Part shown: positions 32,977-43,505 of the stretch, piece by piece | How the letters are laid out: the number at the start of each line of letters is the position of its first letter | Position numbering within the stretch: position 1 is the stretch's first letter | Origin: Liolophura sinensis | Taxonomy: Eukaryota; Mollusca; Polyplacophora; Chitonida; Chitonidae | Direction: 5' to 3' | Length of the DNA stretch: 60,000 nt | NCBI RefSeq assembly: GCF_032854445.1 | Contig: NC_088301.1 | Location: forward strand, 8,368,281-8,428,280 | The notes under the pieces: model-generated | Databases searched by the model: none | What the model saw: only the letters and a program-made list of their open reading frames with translations | What the model was told of the DNA's origin: nothing | Made by a program: the position numbers and the translations under genes

Positions 32977-33250
32977 GTTGTCTCACACTTTAACACATGT
33001 CAACATGCTGCTGTGTCGATCTTTCACCCCAACAATTGTCAAAATACTATTGTTTTGATCTCTCTCTCCCCCAACACATACAACATGCTGTTGCCTCGAT
33101 CTCTCTCCCTAACATATGTCAACACGCTATTGTTTTGATCTCTCTCCCCAACACATACAACATGCTGTTGTTTTGATCTCTCTCTTTAACACATGTCAAC
33201 ATGCTGTTGTTTTGATCTCTCTCCCCCCAACCCAAACAACATGCCATATC
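32977..33250. repeat. Diverged edge of the 39-bp satellite
   Basis: About seven units related to the 39-bp monomer but altered: gatctctctccccaacacat and acaacatgctgttgttttga replace the standard words, and spacing is irregular. These lie only on the far side of the SINE. Confidence 0.88.
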
Positions 33251-34405
33251 GTTCTGATATCAGTGCGACTCGAAGTAAGGATTCTTTCAATGTACTGAAA
33301 CCGGAATAAAACATCAATCGAATGAGTAAATAAGTGTAACTTAATCATATCAGCAACGGCAGTAGGCTAAATGTCATCTAATTATACAAAACAGGGGTAA
33401 ACTTCCTATGTTTGGCAAAGATACTGACGAACTGTTCCTCGAGTGACATACAGACTTATTTACCATACTTGTGGAAGACGAGTCATCTTCAACGAACGTA
33501 AGGCAACAAACGCAAGTTGCAGCGCCATCACTTTATTGTGATTCAAGAAATCCCGTGTCTTAGGCAGGAATTCAACACTCAAAACTGTTTGAGTACACTC
33601 ACTGTTGATTAAACAATATTTGTATACGCCATGCGCTTAAGGTTGAACATCCATGAAAATGGCGTATCCAAGGTTGGACATCCATGGATATGGCGCATTC
33701 AAGGTTGAGTTGCCATGAATATGGCGTATCCAAATATTCCTCAACAAACAATCAGTGAACTCGGACTATCGAAACACGTGTGCTTACAGCACATGCACAA
33801 ATTCAACGATATCTTAGGACAGTCTTGTTACGATCATAATGGAAGTATCGTAAATAGCGTCGTACCAGGAAGTAATTATCCAGTATTAAACACGCGGCGT
33901 TGGGTGTGCAACTGAACAACAAGTATTACCTCATATCTACGAAGGGATAATTAATACGTAGTGGTAAGGCAATTTTATTGTCATGGAAACAAACACATCC
34001 TTGTGTTATGAAGTATATTCTTACATTTAACCCTGATTTCGAAAGCAAGTAAGTACGTGATTTGTTTACATGAGTTACCGGATCCGACTATGGGGGTGAT
34101 ATATATTACATTTCTGTTGCCGTTGTATTACTGAAATATCTTCCAGGTATGTCAGAGATGTTGAGTGATATTTAAGTGTTTGATTATCGCTGAGCAGACG
34201 TGGGGACAGGCAGTTACATTTGGTGCGCACAAGATAATAAGATTATTACTTGTTATTCCGAATCTTGCCCCTCTGTCAAGCCCTTTTCCATCCCTGGTAT
34301 ATTATATCTGAAATAAGATTACATGAAGGCATTAATTTCCTGACTGTTTGTGCAGTAAACTTGCCAGCTTCAACCCCAAATATATGTTACCTAACTTCTG
34401 CCTGA
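33251..34405. other. No gene; 31-bp x3 repeat inside
   Basis: A weak SINE-A tail-like string (cggaataaaacatcaatcga) lies near 33302. Three 31-bp units (aaggttgaacatccatgaaa, then atggcgtatcc) stand at 33639-33669, 33670-33700 and 33701-33731. Otherwise nothing recognisable. Confidence 0.65.
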
Positions 34406-34473
34406 TACCATGCCATACTGGTACCATGCAATACTGGTACCATGCCATACTGGTACCATGCCATAAAGGTACA
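34406..34473. repeat. 16-bp tandem repeat, about four units
   Basis: Units of GGTACCATGCCATACT repeat head to tail, each with the palindrome GGTACC, and the last unit is altered (ccataaa). Confidence 0.9.
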
Positions 34474-35516
34474 TTGCCATACTACCACTTACTATGCTAC
34501 GCACATACTATGCACTTTTTTCTACACCGTATCAAAAACTCAACCAAGCATGGCCACTATATTTTTAGCTGTGGTTGCTGAAAATGAAGTCATAGCAACT
34601 GGTCACCTTTGTAACATTCAGGGGGGTGAGTAGAAGCATTGAATTTTTATGCAAAACAGACAAAGTTCTGATATATTTTAATGAGGCGCATAATAGCAGT
34701 GCCAAAATTTTATTGTACGAACAAACTGTAATGTCTGTGTGGCAGTATTATCCAATCTGTGTTCGAGCACTCTTCAGTCCGCAGGCAAATCTTGGACTGA
34801 CCTGATGATTCCCGCATGTGTAACCTTAACCACAGCGGTGTGGTTAACCCAACAAGTTACAGATCTTACGATTACTGGTTTCAAATCTTTAGTCCATTAA
34901 AAGTGCCGGTGTGGGAGGACAATACTCACCACGTATGTATGTCCGTCAGAAACCATGCTTTTTTCCGGACGTTCTTCAAAAGGGTTCTTTGTACTTTGTT
35001 ACATGACTTCACCTGGACGAATTAATATTCAGTTAGTGATCCTGATTACTGTATGGCTAAGGTTTAATTATAAGCGCCTGACACACACAGTAGTACATCA
35101 AACAGGGGAATCTAGAGGCTTTTTTCTGCTTTCCATCCAACACCAGCCAGATGCCGTAGATTGCCACACTACTGACTACTAGCTCTGCCTATGACTGTCA
35201 GTGGCACCGTAGATGGTGTCAGGTAGATCCAGAGGTCACCACTGCGGCTGTACTTCAGGAGTTTTCTTATTAAGCTTATATGGGCGGTGGATTCTTACTA
35301 ATTATGTTCAGGGTCATTGTGGTTTACGAAGTCACGCATGAGCTGCCCCGTCAGTGGCTCGGCTTGTTACATGTATATCTGAAAATAAAAATAAATAATT
35401 ATACTTAATAGTTATATGGATGATGACGATGATGACGATGATGACGATGATAATAATAACAATTTGTCTGATCTCAGTGTACTCTGTAAATTGTGTTTCC
35501 AAGAGTATGTCATTTT
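34474..35516. other. No gene recognised; GATGAC simple repeat
   Basis: Unrecognised DNA. A simple repeat of GATGAC/GATGAT runs at 35417-35453 and passes into AATAAT. Confidence 0.55.
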
Positions 35517-35670
35517 TTTAAATGGTATTTAACGCCGTACATACTCAACAATGGTTCACTGTTATAGCGGTGGTCAGGTTCATGGAGGAAGGAAATTACC
35601 CTGACAAACCTCCTGATTTAAAGCTGCAGCCGAAAGAGCAAGACCGGTATGGATTTGAACTCGCGAGCTC
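35517..35670 (-). mobile_element. Diverged SINE-A-like copy
   Basis: On the minus strand it shows a B-box-like gagttcaaatccataccgg, a body with ccatgaacctgaccaccgct, and the conserved end gagtatgtacggcgttaaat with a T/A tail. It is clearly related to SINE-A but more diverged through the centre. The frame 35522-35770 is a by-product. Confidence 0.6.
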
Positions 35671-36854
35671 ATTAGTCATGGTCGGCGGCAAAATTGCCCA
35701 AGTGACGTCAAGGCATAATCATTCAATCACTGGCCAAAGATTTGGTGATCTGAGTGAGCCAGCGTTTTAACTATCTGAGTCCGAGAGGCCCCTGCTTCAA
35801 ATAATAGAATAACTTTATACAGATTGGCACTAACTTGTCCACACGCAGACATCAACGGTGTGACCTGTAAATAATGTTGTGGTCTCAAACACAATATACC
35901 GCAGTGACGCATATACCGACTTCACGTGTTAACCATTTCGTCCATGACCCAGGGCAATATGTTTTAATATTCCATGCAATGCTCGCATTTGTGATTAACT
36001 GACCATGATTCCAATGCATCACAAATCTTGACATGTAATTGATATCGCTCTTAGGACGTCTGTCTATGACCATTCGCCATATTTCTCCTGACCAGGAACT
36101 GATTATAACGTCGAGGGCGCTTTACATCCTCATCAATATTTCGAGTGATTGCTATTAACACGTGAGTCGAACAACGGTGATAGTCTATGCATGCAGGACT
36201 GTTCAACCTTATAAAAAAAGAACACGTGATCTGAACCTTATATTGCCGATTGTCGTCGAGTATTTGCTCTCCTGCTCAGGCCCTTGCGGCCAGTTGTGTT
36301 GTTCACGCCTCGAAGACTATTAAAACATGTGGGTACCCATAGCCCCGTGTAAAGGACGCGGTATGTGCGCGTGATTTATGAGCCGTGATCTGAATAACCC
36401 CTTGGGACGCTGGACATTCCAGGACGTCACGTTATCTTATCGTCGATGAAAGGTAACCGGGACGGCAACTGTTTGTCGCCTATAAACAGGTAGTCTTTAA
36501 AATGTCGGCGGGGTGTGTTGAGTATAGTCGTTTCTAAGACTTGTATTTAACGCTCTTCATTGTTCACCCGGATGCTGTTCAATGTCTTTGAAGCAGATTT
36601 TCCGTGCAGCTGACCGGCAATGAGACTCTCCCCAACGTTGATGTTCGATGTAACTATTTATCATTATTCAGTTCGATTGTTTTGTTAATGTGGCACATGC
36701 GGTTAGCCTGTTAAACGGAAACTGTGTCTCTTTATTGCTAACTAGAGTAATATATACATATAGACGGACATGGGCGGAATTTCTGGAAACCATCACAAGT
36801 ACACTCTAAAAACTAATCTGTTTAACTGTTTTCTCAGTGATGGCAGAACAGATT
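35671..36854. other. No gene recognised
   Basis: 36240-36560 has somewhat higher GC content, with a CRE-like word (GACGTCAC at about 36424) and TATAAAC at about 36481. There is no open frame downstream to support a promoter call. Confidence 0.5.
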
Positions 36855-37085
36855 ATGTTATTGTTACAAACTACTATGATATTCTTACAAACTATTATGA
36901 TATTCTTACAAACTATTATGATATTCTTACAAACTATTATGATATTGTTACAAACTATTATGATATTCTTACAAACTATTATGTTATTGTTACAAACTAT
37001 TATGTTATTGTTACAAACTATTATGATATTCTTACAAACTATTATGATATTCTTACAAACTATTATGATATTCTTACAAACTGGT
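36855..37085. repeat. 21-bp minisatellite, about 11 units
   Basis: Units of ACTATTATGATATTCTTACAA with T/G changes (gatattctt, gttattgtt). All units share a frame, so three long frames (108, 146 and 143 codons; one per plus phase and one minus) run through it with heptads such as TNYYDIL. Openness in several frames at once shows this is a repeat effect. Confidence 0.95.
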
Positions 37086-38204
37086 ACGTTATATGAAAAA
37101 TCTTTAAAAAATCTTAATCTTGTAAATAATAATTGGCATGTCTGGACAAACTTATCCAAATTTGTGCTCTCTCGGCCAAAGACAAAGCTTAATATGTATT
37201 GTTTATATAGATTTCTCCGCTGCTTGTGTGTCGACAAGAATGGGTCACTAAGAAATACTCTTGAACAGAGGGTTTAGCGTCAGTGGGATAAATAAATAAA
37301 TTAAATCTGATGATATTATATATTTAGACGTCTGTACTTAGGTAAACAGTTATGAATTACTGTGCTAAGAGCATCATATCTTTGCAGATAACATGGAGCA
37401 GTAACAAACCAGATGTGTTGGGATACAATGTTTGGCTGGATGGACTGGATGGGTCCTAATGGTCGTGAATAAACGGATTTCGTGAAGTAACTTGCAGATT
37501 AGAGCCTTAGTTTAAACACGACGTACACTTGATCTGCAAACGGCTCGAAATGGTCGAAGAGAACGGTATGCGATTTTCCGAACCCCTTCCCCTAGATACG
37601 CTTGTATTCGCCGTCATTAACGTCAGATGATTAGAACATAAAGGACGGGTTCCAGGATAATTGTAAAGGATTGGAAGTGTACTCAGTAGAAAATGTGCAA
37701 TTGATGCGCTCCCGAATTCCCCGAGCAAACACAATCCGAACCGTCAGCTCAAATTGGGTCGAAATGGCAATGGTGTATAGCCGGAGTCGACAGCCAACAT
37801 AAAGCCAATCTCCTGGGCAAACTGTAATGGAAGAAACAATGAAAAATTGTACTTCATGCATAATGAAGTGTTTTGTCGGTTGTGCTTGCGTGGTTAGTTC
37901 GTCGAGGAAAACTATAGGCGTTAATAGCGGAATGTTTAGACATAAATAGAAGGGCTTGGTGAGCCAACAGACGTCACCTGCGAGTGGCGTAAGAAGACAA
38001 AGCCTTCGTGGTTAGCCGTTTTCTGACGGACTAATTATGTCTTCATTTCACATGTATCTACGTGTATTGTTGTTAACCACCTCAATCGTACGTAAACCTG
38101 ATCATTATGTGTGTAATAACGGGGCTATAAACACCAAACAGACACCAAACAGTTTAGACAGCTTCCAACCAGACAGCAGTTTCGTTTAATTTTAATTCGC
38201 CATA
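37086..38204. other. No gene recognised
   Basis: AT-rich with moderate-length minus-strand frames (37507-37734, 37631-37861), not recognisable. No repeats seen. Confidence 0.5.
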
Positions 38205-38335
38205 ATAACCCAGGTGCCTCTCACCAATGTGGGAAGGCTTGTCAGGATGGGTTTCCTCCCATCATAATGCTGGCCGCCGTCGTATAAGTGAAATATTCTT
38301 GTGTACGGCGTAAAACACAATAAATATAAATAAAT
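38205..38335 (+). mobile_element. SINE-A with internal deletion
   Basis: Starts ataacccaggtgcctctcac (head), jumps to gtgggaaggcttgtcaggat and then to tttcctcccatcataatgct, ggccgccgtcgtataagtga and a normal end with AATATAAATAAAT. The B-box part and the central part have been lost. Confidence 0.78.
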
Positions 38336-38752
38336 ATTTTTAATTTGCGGCCATAAATTGCCTTTTGGTGAGTCAGTTTTGAAAGCCATTTTTAGAGCAT
38401 AGGTCATTGGATTATTGCTACAGCATTTTGTTACTAAATGCTGTATTTCAGAAGAATTTCAGCTCAAATTTACAGCCTATGCAGGCTAAGAAGAAAATTC
38501 TTATCTCTCGGATCGTTTCGCGGGCATTTTGAGAAAAAGTGAGCTGCGGTGGTTTCTGCAAAACGGACATATGAGTATTATTCTCTTGAACAAAACGTCA
38601 AGCGTCAATCAAAAAGTTAAAACCGATTAATATTTTGTTTCAGAGCAGATTTTCGTATAACGGAGGAGATAAATCAAGTTCTCTACTAGCATCCTTTGTG
38701 ACCGTCTGCACAGGGCGATCAGCACGTTTCACACTGTGATACAAGTAAGACA

Positions 38753-38842
38753 ATGGCGGCGTCCGGTAGAGCGATTCGATCTCACTCAAAATGTACGGGT
38801 ATGAACGTGGCAGAGTTGGAGATCTGGGCACCGAGAGACAAG
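38753..38842 (+). CDS. Candidate first coding exon of an unrecognised gene (partial)
   Basis: ATG at 38753 in the good context gacaATGGcg opens 30 codons (MAASGRAIRSHSKCTGMNVA at the start, WAPRDK at the end). They end exactly before AAG|gtaagcat, a strong splice donor at 38843 (phase 0). Local GC content and codon use differ from the AT-rich surroundings. The ATGGCGGC start resembles a YY1-type site often found at TATA-less housekeeping start sites. I do not recognise the peptide and could not find an acceptor and second exon downstream. The minus-strand frame 38640-38933 overlaps and is probably a by-product. Confidence 0.35.
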
Positions 38843-39237
38843 GTAAGCATTTTGACTTCATGTCACCGAAGATATGCAATTCTAGTGTCTGCATTTGACA
38901 ATGATGTTTCAGGGCACATGGAACTGCATGCACGACTTCTGAACACTGATATTTGTTAAAAATATCAATTCATTTCGCAGCAGCAAAATGGACCATGAAT
39001 CCACAATTTCAGGTCATTAGGCACAACAAAGCAGTCACAAGTGACGATGAAATTTCCAAATGTCTACAAACGTTTGCATTATAGAAATTAGCAGCCATTG
39101 CTATGGAAACCTTACTAACGCACGATGTGTTCTTGGTCATTTGTTGTCTTAGCATACAGAACCAAGCACTAACTCACAATTAGCATCGACATTCTGCAAA
39201 ACATTAGTGTTGCCTTGCACTCAGATCCTTCTGAGAG
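38843..39237. other. Possible intron or intergenic DNA
   Basis: Nothing recognisable. If the exon at 38753-38842 is real, this would be the start of its first intron. Confidence 0.4.
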
Positions 39238-39564
39238 TAAGTTGGGTGCGGTAGATTCGGGGTCACTCCTGGGTCGGGTCACGCCTAAGACTTTAAAACA
39301 GGAAGTGGTAACTTCCTCGTTTGACGTTCAGTATTAAGGGGAAGTGCAACGACTGGATGTCCCGTATCAATATAATGGTTCAGGTGGGGAGGCTTACTTG
39401 CCTTCGGTAAATCGTCTCAATGAAGTAGCACTAGATAAAAGAGCGGTGAAAATCCCTTTTGCAACAAGGAGGCACATCACGTGCTATCTAAGGACTCTTT
39501 CGTCGTCATATGACTGGAAAATTGTTAAGTACGACGTTAAGCCCCATGTACTCGCTCACTCACC
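39238..39564 (+). mobile_element. SINE-B, near full length
   Basis: Runs from a degraded tRNA-derived head (cggtagattcggggtcactc ctgggtcgggtcacgccta) through aacaggaagtggtaacttcc, the gttcagtattaaggggaagt block, ggcttacttgccttcggtaa and acaaggaggcacatcacgtg. It ends cgtcatatgactggaaaatt gttaagtacgacgttaagcc with an ACTC/CACT tail. It is the inverse orientation of the copy at 8874-9218. The frame 39344-39598 is a by-product. Confidence 0.82.
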
Positions 39565-40439
39565 TTCTGAAAAAACTCAGAATATAAGGGTGCTGTGAAC
39601 CTGACATATCTAATCGCTGGTGCAAGTTTCTGTTGTTCAATTTTTGGCAACTGAAGGGCGAACTTCCCAGGTGCCGCGTATACTTGCACATCACATTGCT
39701 GAAATATGAGTGGTCTTCAAAGAAACGTTGTCCCTAGGGACGTCGTCCACCCATTATTTTCACCATGGCCCCACAAGTACTGGGAGTCTAATCCCCTGAA
39801 GGCCAGATTTGAATTCATATCTTGTGTGTCAGTGATTTAAAGACAAGTACCCCTAATCACTTCACCACGACCCACTCACTAACTACATGTGTATGTTAAT
39901 TCTGTCCCATAAACTTAGCTCGATGAAATCCACTCCAAACATCCCACTCCAAATTAAATTCCCACTGAATATTGTGCTTTGAAATCTCTAGTCAAATTTA
40001 ATGTGTTTATAAAACTGTAAAATTACACTGACTAATACAAGCAAACTTTGACTAACGCAAACCACTTAGTAAGAGGCTGGTGACCAGTTGACATCACACT
40101 GATTCTAACCGGAAGGAAGAGCCCTGCGCAGTGTCAATCCGAATTTCCTGTTGTAACAACTTGACGGTTATGTTAAATTATATATGATTATTATTGGTTA
40201 TATTATAATTATTATAAATGGTTATGTTTTTACCAACCAGTTCAAAAGAAAACTGTAACAAACTGTTACCATATGGTAACAAATCATTTACCACCTGCAG
40301 CAGATTGGCATTATCTGGCGTGGAAATGTTCATTGGGCAATTGATACCCGATAGTTTATTTACTGTAAAAAATAACAAAAAAAATAACTGACAATCAAGC
40401 AACCTGGATAAAGCGCCATTTACCTAACGTAGTTTTTTT
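39565..40439. other. No gene recognised
   Basis: AT-rich; AT/TTA-rich low-complexity run at about 40172-40225. Nothing else seen. Confidence 0.55.
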
Positions 40440-40732
40440 CTTTATTTTTGATTTTTTTTTTTTTTTTGATTGGTGTTTTATGCCGTACTCAAGAATATTT
40501 CATTTATACGACGGCGGCCAACATGGTGGGTGGAAACCGGGCACAGCCCGGGGGAAACCCACGACCATCCGCAGCTTGCTGTCAGACCTTCCCACTTACG
40601 GCCGGAGAGGAAGCCAGCATGAGCTGGACTTGAACTCAGAGCGACCGCATTGGTGAGAGGCTCCTGGGTCATTACGCTGCGCTAGCGCGCTAACCGACTG
40701 AGCCACGGAGGCCCCCTCTTTATTTTTGATTT
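40440..40732 (-). mobile_element. Full-length SINE-A (reference copy) with 15-bp target-site duplication
   Basis: The element fills 40455-40717 (about 263 bp) on the minus strand. It begins ggggggcctccgtggctcag, with A box TGGCTCAGTCGG (40694-40705, a perfect match to the tRNA consensus) and B box GTTCAAGTCC (40626-40635). The body follows (ggccgtaagtgggaaggtct, gtgggtttcccccgggctgt, gccgccgtcgtataaatgaa). It ends ttgagtacggcataaaacac and a poly-A tail (T16 on the plus strand). CTTTATTTTTGATTT flanks it at 40440-40454 and 40718-40732. The A-to-B spacing (58 bp) is longer than in a tRNA. Intact promoter, tail and duplication make this the youngest-looking SINE in the window. Confidence 0.95.
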
Positions 40733-43394
40733 GTTTATTTATTTACCTGGAGTTTTTCTGAAGAAAGGAAAGTCAGCATGAGTTGGATTTGAACTGGACT
40801 CGCAGGAATGTGATAGCTAGAGCAGGCGATCCCATTGTCATGATGTCGCGAGTGTAAGTGGTATCGCGAGTTGATTCCCCTTTTATTTTCTCATAATACT
40901 TAACCATGCAGGTAATTCCGGATTGATGTAATATTTACAAATAAATTCTAATTGATTAGGTATTGCTTTATTGCTAGTTTTCTCAGTATGTACAGATTCA
41001 TATACTATAAGTTCTATTTTCCACGGGGAACATCTGTTGTGTAGAAATACATGTGTCTTCCAGTTCCTCCGTTACCTAGCCGAGATAGGCATACTGCATG
41101 ACTCCCAGCGGCGGTTATCTCCCTTTGTCTGGGAATTTCAAACACGGCGATGCTTTCACTGCAGGGTACAGCGTTTATGTTGTTTTCTAACACGTGGTTG
41201 ATTCCGGCGTCACACAAAAGTCAAAATAAAGAGGCAAAATGATGATCACCAGTTATAGCCTTCCGTGTTACCAATCAAATTTAGTCACATTTTTACAAAT
41301 ATTTCTCATACTGTCGCTACGGACCTAATAAATACAACACTAGGCATATGTCAATATCATGCTGTATTAAAGTCACAGTGGGATAATATTACTAAAATTC
41401 GGCCATCTGAACCCAACCTTTCAGAAAAAACTTTGAAACACTACTTTTCTCTCTACCTAAATCTCTTCCAACTACTACTGTAAATATTTTTAATGGACTA
41501 TAATTAGGATATCGTTTCTCAATAGTTAAAACAAAGAAAACAACAAAAAATACAAGCTAATTCCCAAGGAATATTCGTCACTCTTATTTAATACGGCCTG
41601 GCCTTCTTTTGATTCAGTATCACAACTGTCTGATATTTGTCTGAGATGAAACAAAATTTATGAGATATTCCTGTGGCAGCTGAAATGTGTGTAATTGTCT
41701 TTGTTCTGGCCTGTGGCTGAGTGAGTCATCGCCGTAAATGAGAGCCTGTTGATTTGTTCAATGACAGTCTGGCGTGGCTGGTACATTCCCATTGTTTCCT
41801 TGTTAAATCAATAACTGTACGTGGGGTATAACTGTACGTGGGGTGAATATTACCAGCAGTGACTTGTTATCTGCCCATATATTATGCAACGGAAATATGT
41901 AACCGACAGATACGGGTGGACGGAGAGCATGGAGGTTGGGGGTGGGGAAAGGCCTATAGTGGGCGAAACAGGCGCATCCGGCCATTTATATCAGGCCTGC
42001 CAATATTTCGTTGCCACATATGACTATATTGGCGTCCGCCACAATGCCACTCCACATTTTTGCCAGGCCAGGGAAATAGTTTTTTTTAGCCCTCTGCCAA
42101 TATAGGCCTATAGGGGTACTGTCGTAACGGTTTTTTCCTCAATCCTACCGTCTGCTCATTTTCTTGTTAACTCTCTTTCTGCTGAACAGTTACCCGCAAG
42201 TTTACCAGTCTTATACCACACTTACACTTTGTCACCAGGAAAAACCTTATTGATTTTCAGCGACCTTGACACATTTTTCAGATTCATAGAGGTTATTGTA
42301 GTTAACCTAAATCTCCAAACTTTTCAACCATATCTGCAAGCAATATTTTCAAATATTCTATGAGAACGTCGGACCGTAGAGAAATAACTTCCACATATTC
42401 ATAAGGCTTCCATATTTGGTGACACAAACAAATCATTTTAATGGCATTTTCATCGTATGCATAAATTTCACTGAATAAAGTGCTTTGGTGGTTGAAAAGG
42501 TTGAAGATTAACAGTACATTTTATTAAAGCTTGTTGACACGATATATTTCGAAGCTTTAACTTTATTAAAACGTGCGTAACCTAACTATGTAGATGGACC
42601 TGATTTAATTTGAGTGTTCAATGACCAATAGTTAGTCTAGTCTAGCCATCCGTTCGTCCGTTTGGTCATTTCTCGGTAAACACTCTTCATCAATACACCG
42701 TCATGTGTTAAGGGGATTTAAATGTAACAGTATTGTACTTTATTTTTCTTCCAAATTATACATTGATAATTTTAAAACCATTAACCCATTAATTTTCACG
42801 TCATTGGAGATTATTTTTAATGATATTTACTGTAATATTAATATTATAAAAGTATAAACAGGTTAATGAAATTGGATCTTCATCGTTATAAAACTATAGA
42901 TATTTCGTTCACAAAAACCTACATTATGGTGACATCTACAATGTAATCGGACTAATTTTCCGCTTGTCCACATGGCTTGGTGCTGACAAGCCCTAATTGG
43001 TAGTGTCTTGGACCACCGTTTCTTTGAAAAACATTTTTTTATCCCAATTTCAGTAAGCCATTGTTCGTTGAGGTTTATCTTAACTACGGTGTTGGACCAC
43101 GCAGAGTTTTTCAAATGCTGTCTTTGCAAGGTTCATCTTACGCTTTTGTGTTTCTCCATGCTCTTGAAATCTTCATATCTTCATGCGTACATTTTCAATA
43201 CTCATTTCCAACTTTCGCTGAGTTTGGGTTTGTAATATATAAATATGTGGAAATGTCGGTGTTGATAGGATTGGTCTTTATTTTCTTTCAACGCTTGGTC
43301 ATAAAAAGCTGGCGCCATCATCATTTACAGGTAATTGTAAAACGGTAATGTGTTATGTTTTCCGGGTATCTAATGAAAAACATATAAAGCCCAG
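40733..43394. other. No gene recognised (2.7 kb)
   Basis: A possible second SINE-A scrap (gtcagcatgagttggatttg) lies at about 40772-40800, minus strand. ATAACTGTACGTGGGGT is doubled at 41811-41827 and 41828-41844. The frames at 43008-43348 are hydrophobic but not recognisable. Nothing else seen. Confidence 0.55.
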
Positions 43395-43505
43395 GTTTTA
43401 TTTATTTCATAGGCATTTAACACCGCATTCAGGGGTGTTGCACTTACATGACGTGTTCCAGGTCTGTGGATGGAGGAAACCGGCCGGAGTAAATCACCGA
43501 CCTTC
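43395..43505 (-). mobile_element. Degenerate SINE-A
   Basis: On the minus strand it shows ggcgaaggtcggtgatttac, tccggccggtttcctccatc and a diverged end gcggtgttaaatgcctatga with AAATAAATAAA. The head is missing. Confidence 0.55.

Noticed and set aside
29890-33250. Looks at first like a CRISPR-type repeat array
   Set aside because: Units abut with no unique spacers, and the sequence is a eukaryotic satellite with higher-order structure.
43008-43348. Overlapping hydrophobic frames as a membrane protein
   Set aside because: Two phases are open over T-rich DNA, which automatically gives Phe/Leu-rich peptides; no motif or splice support.
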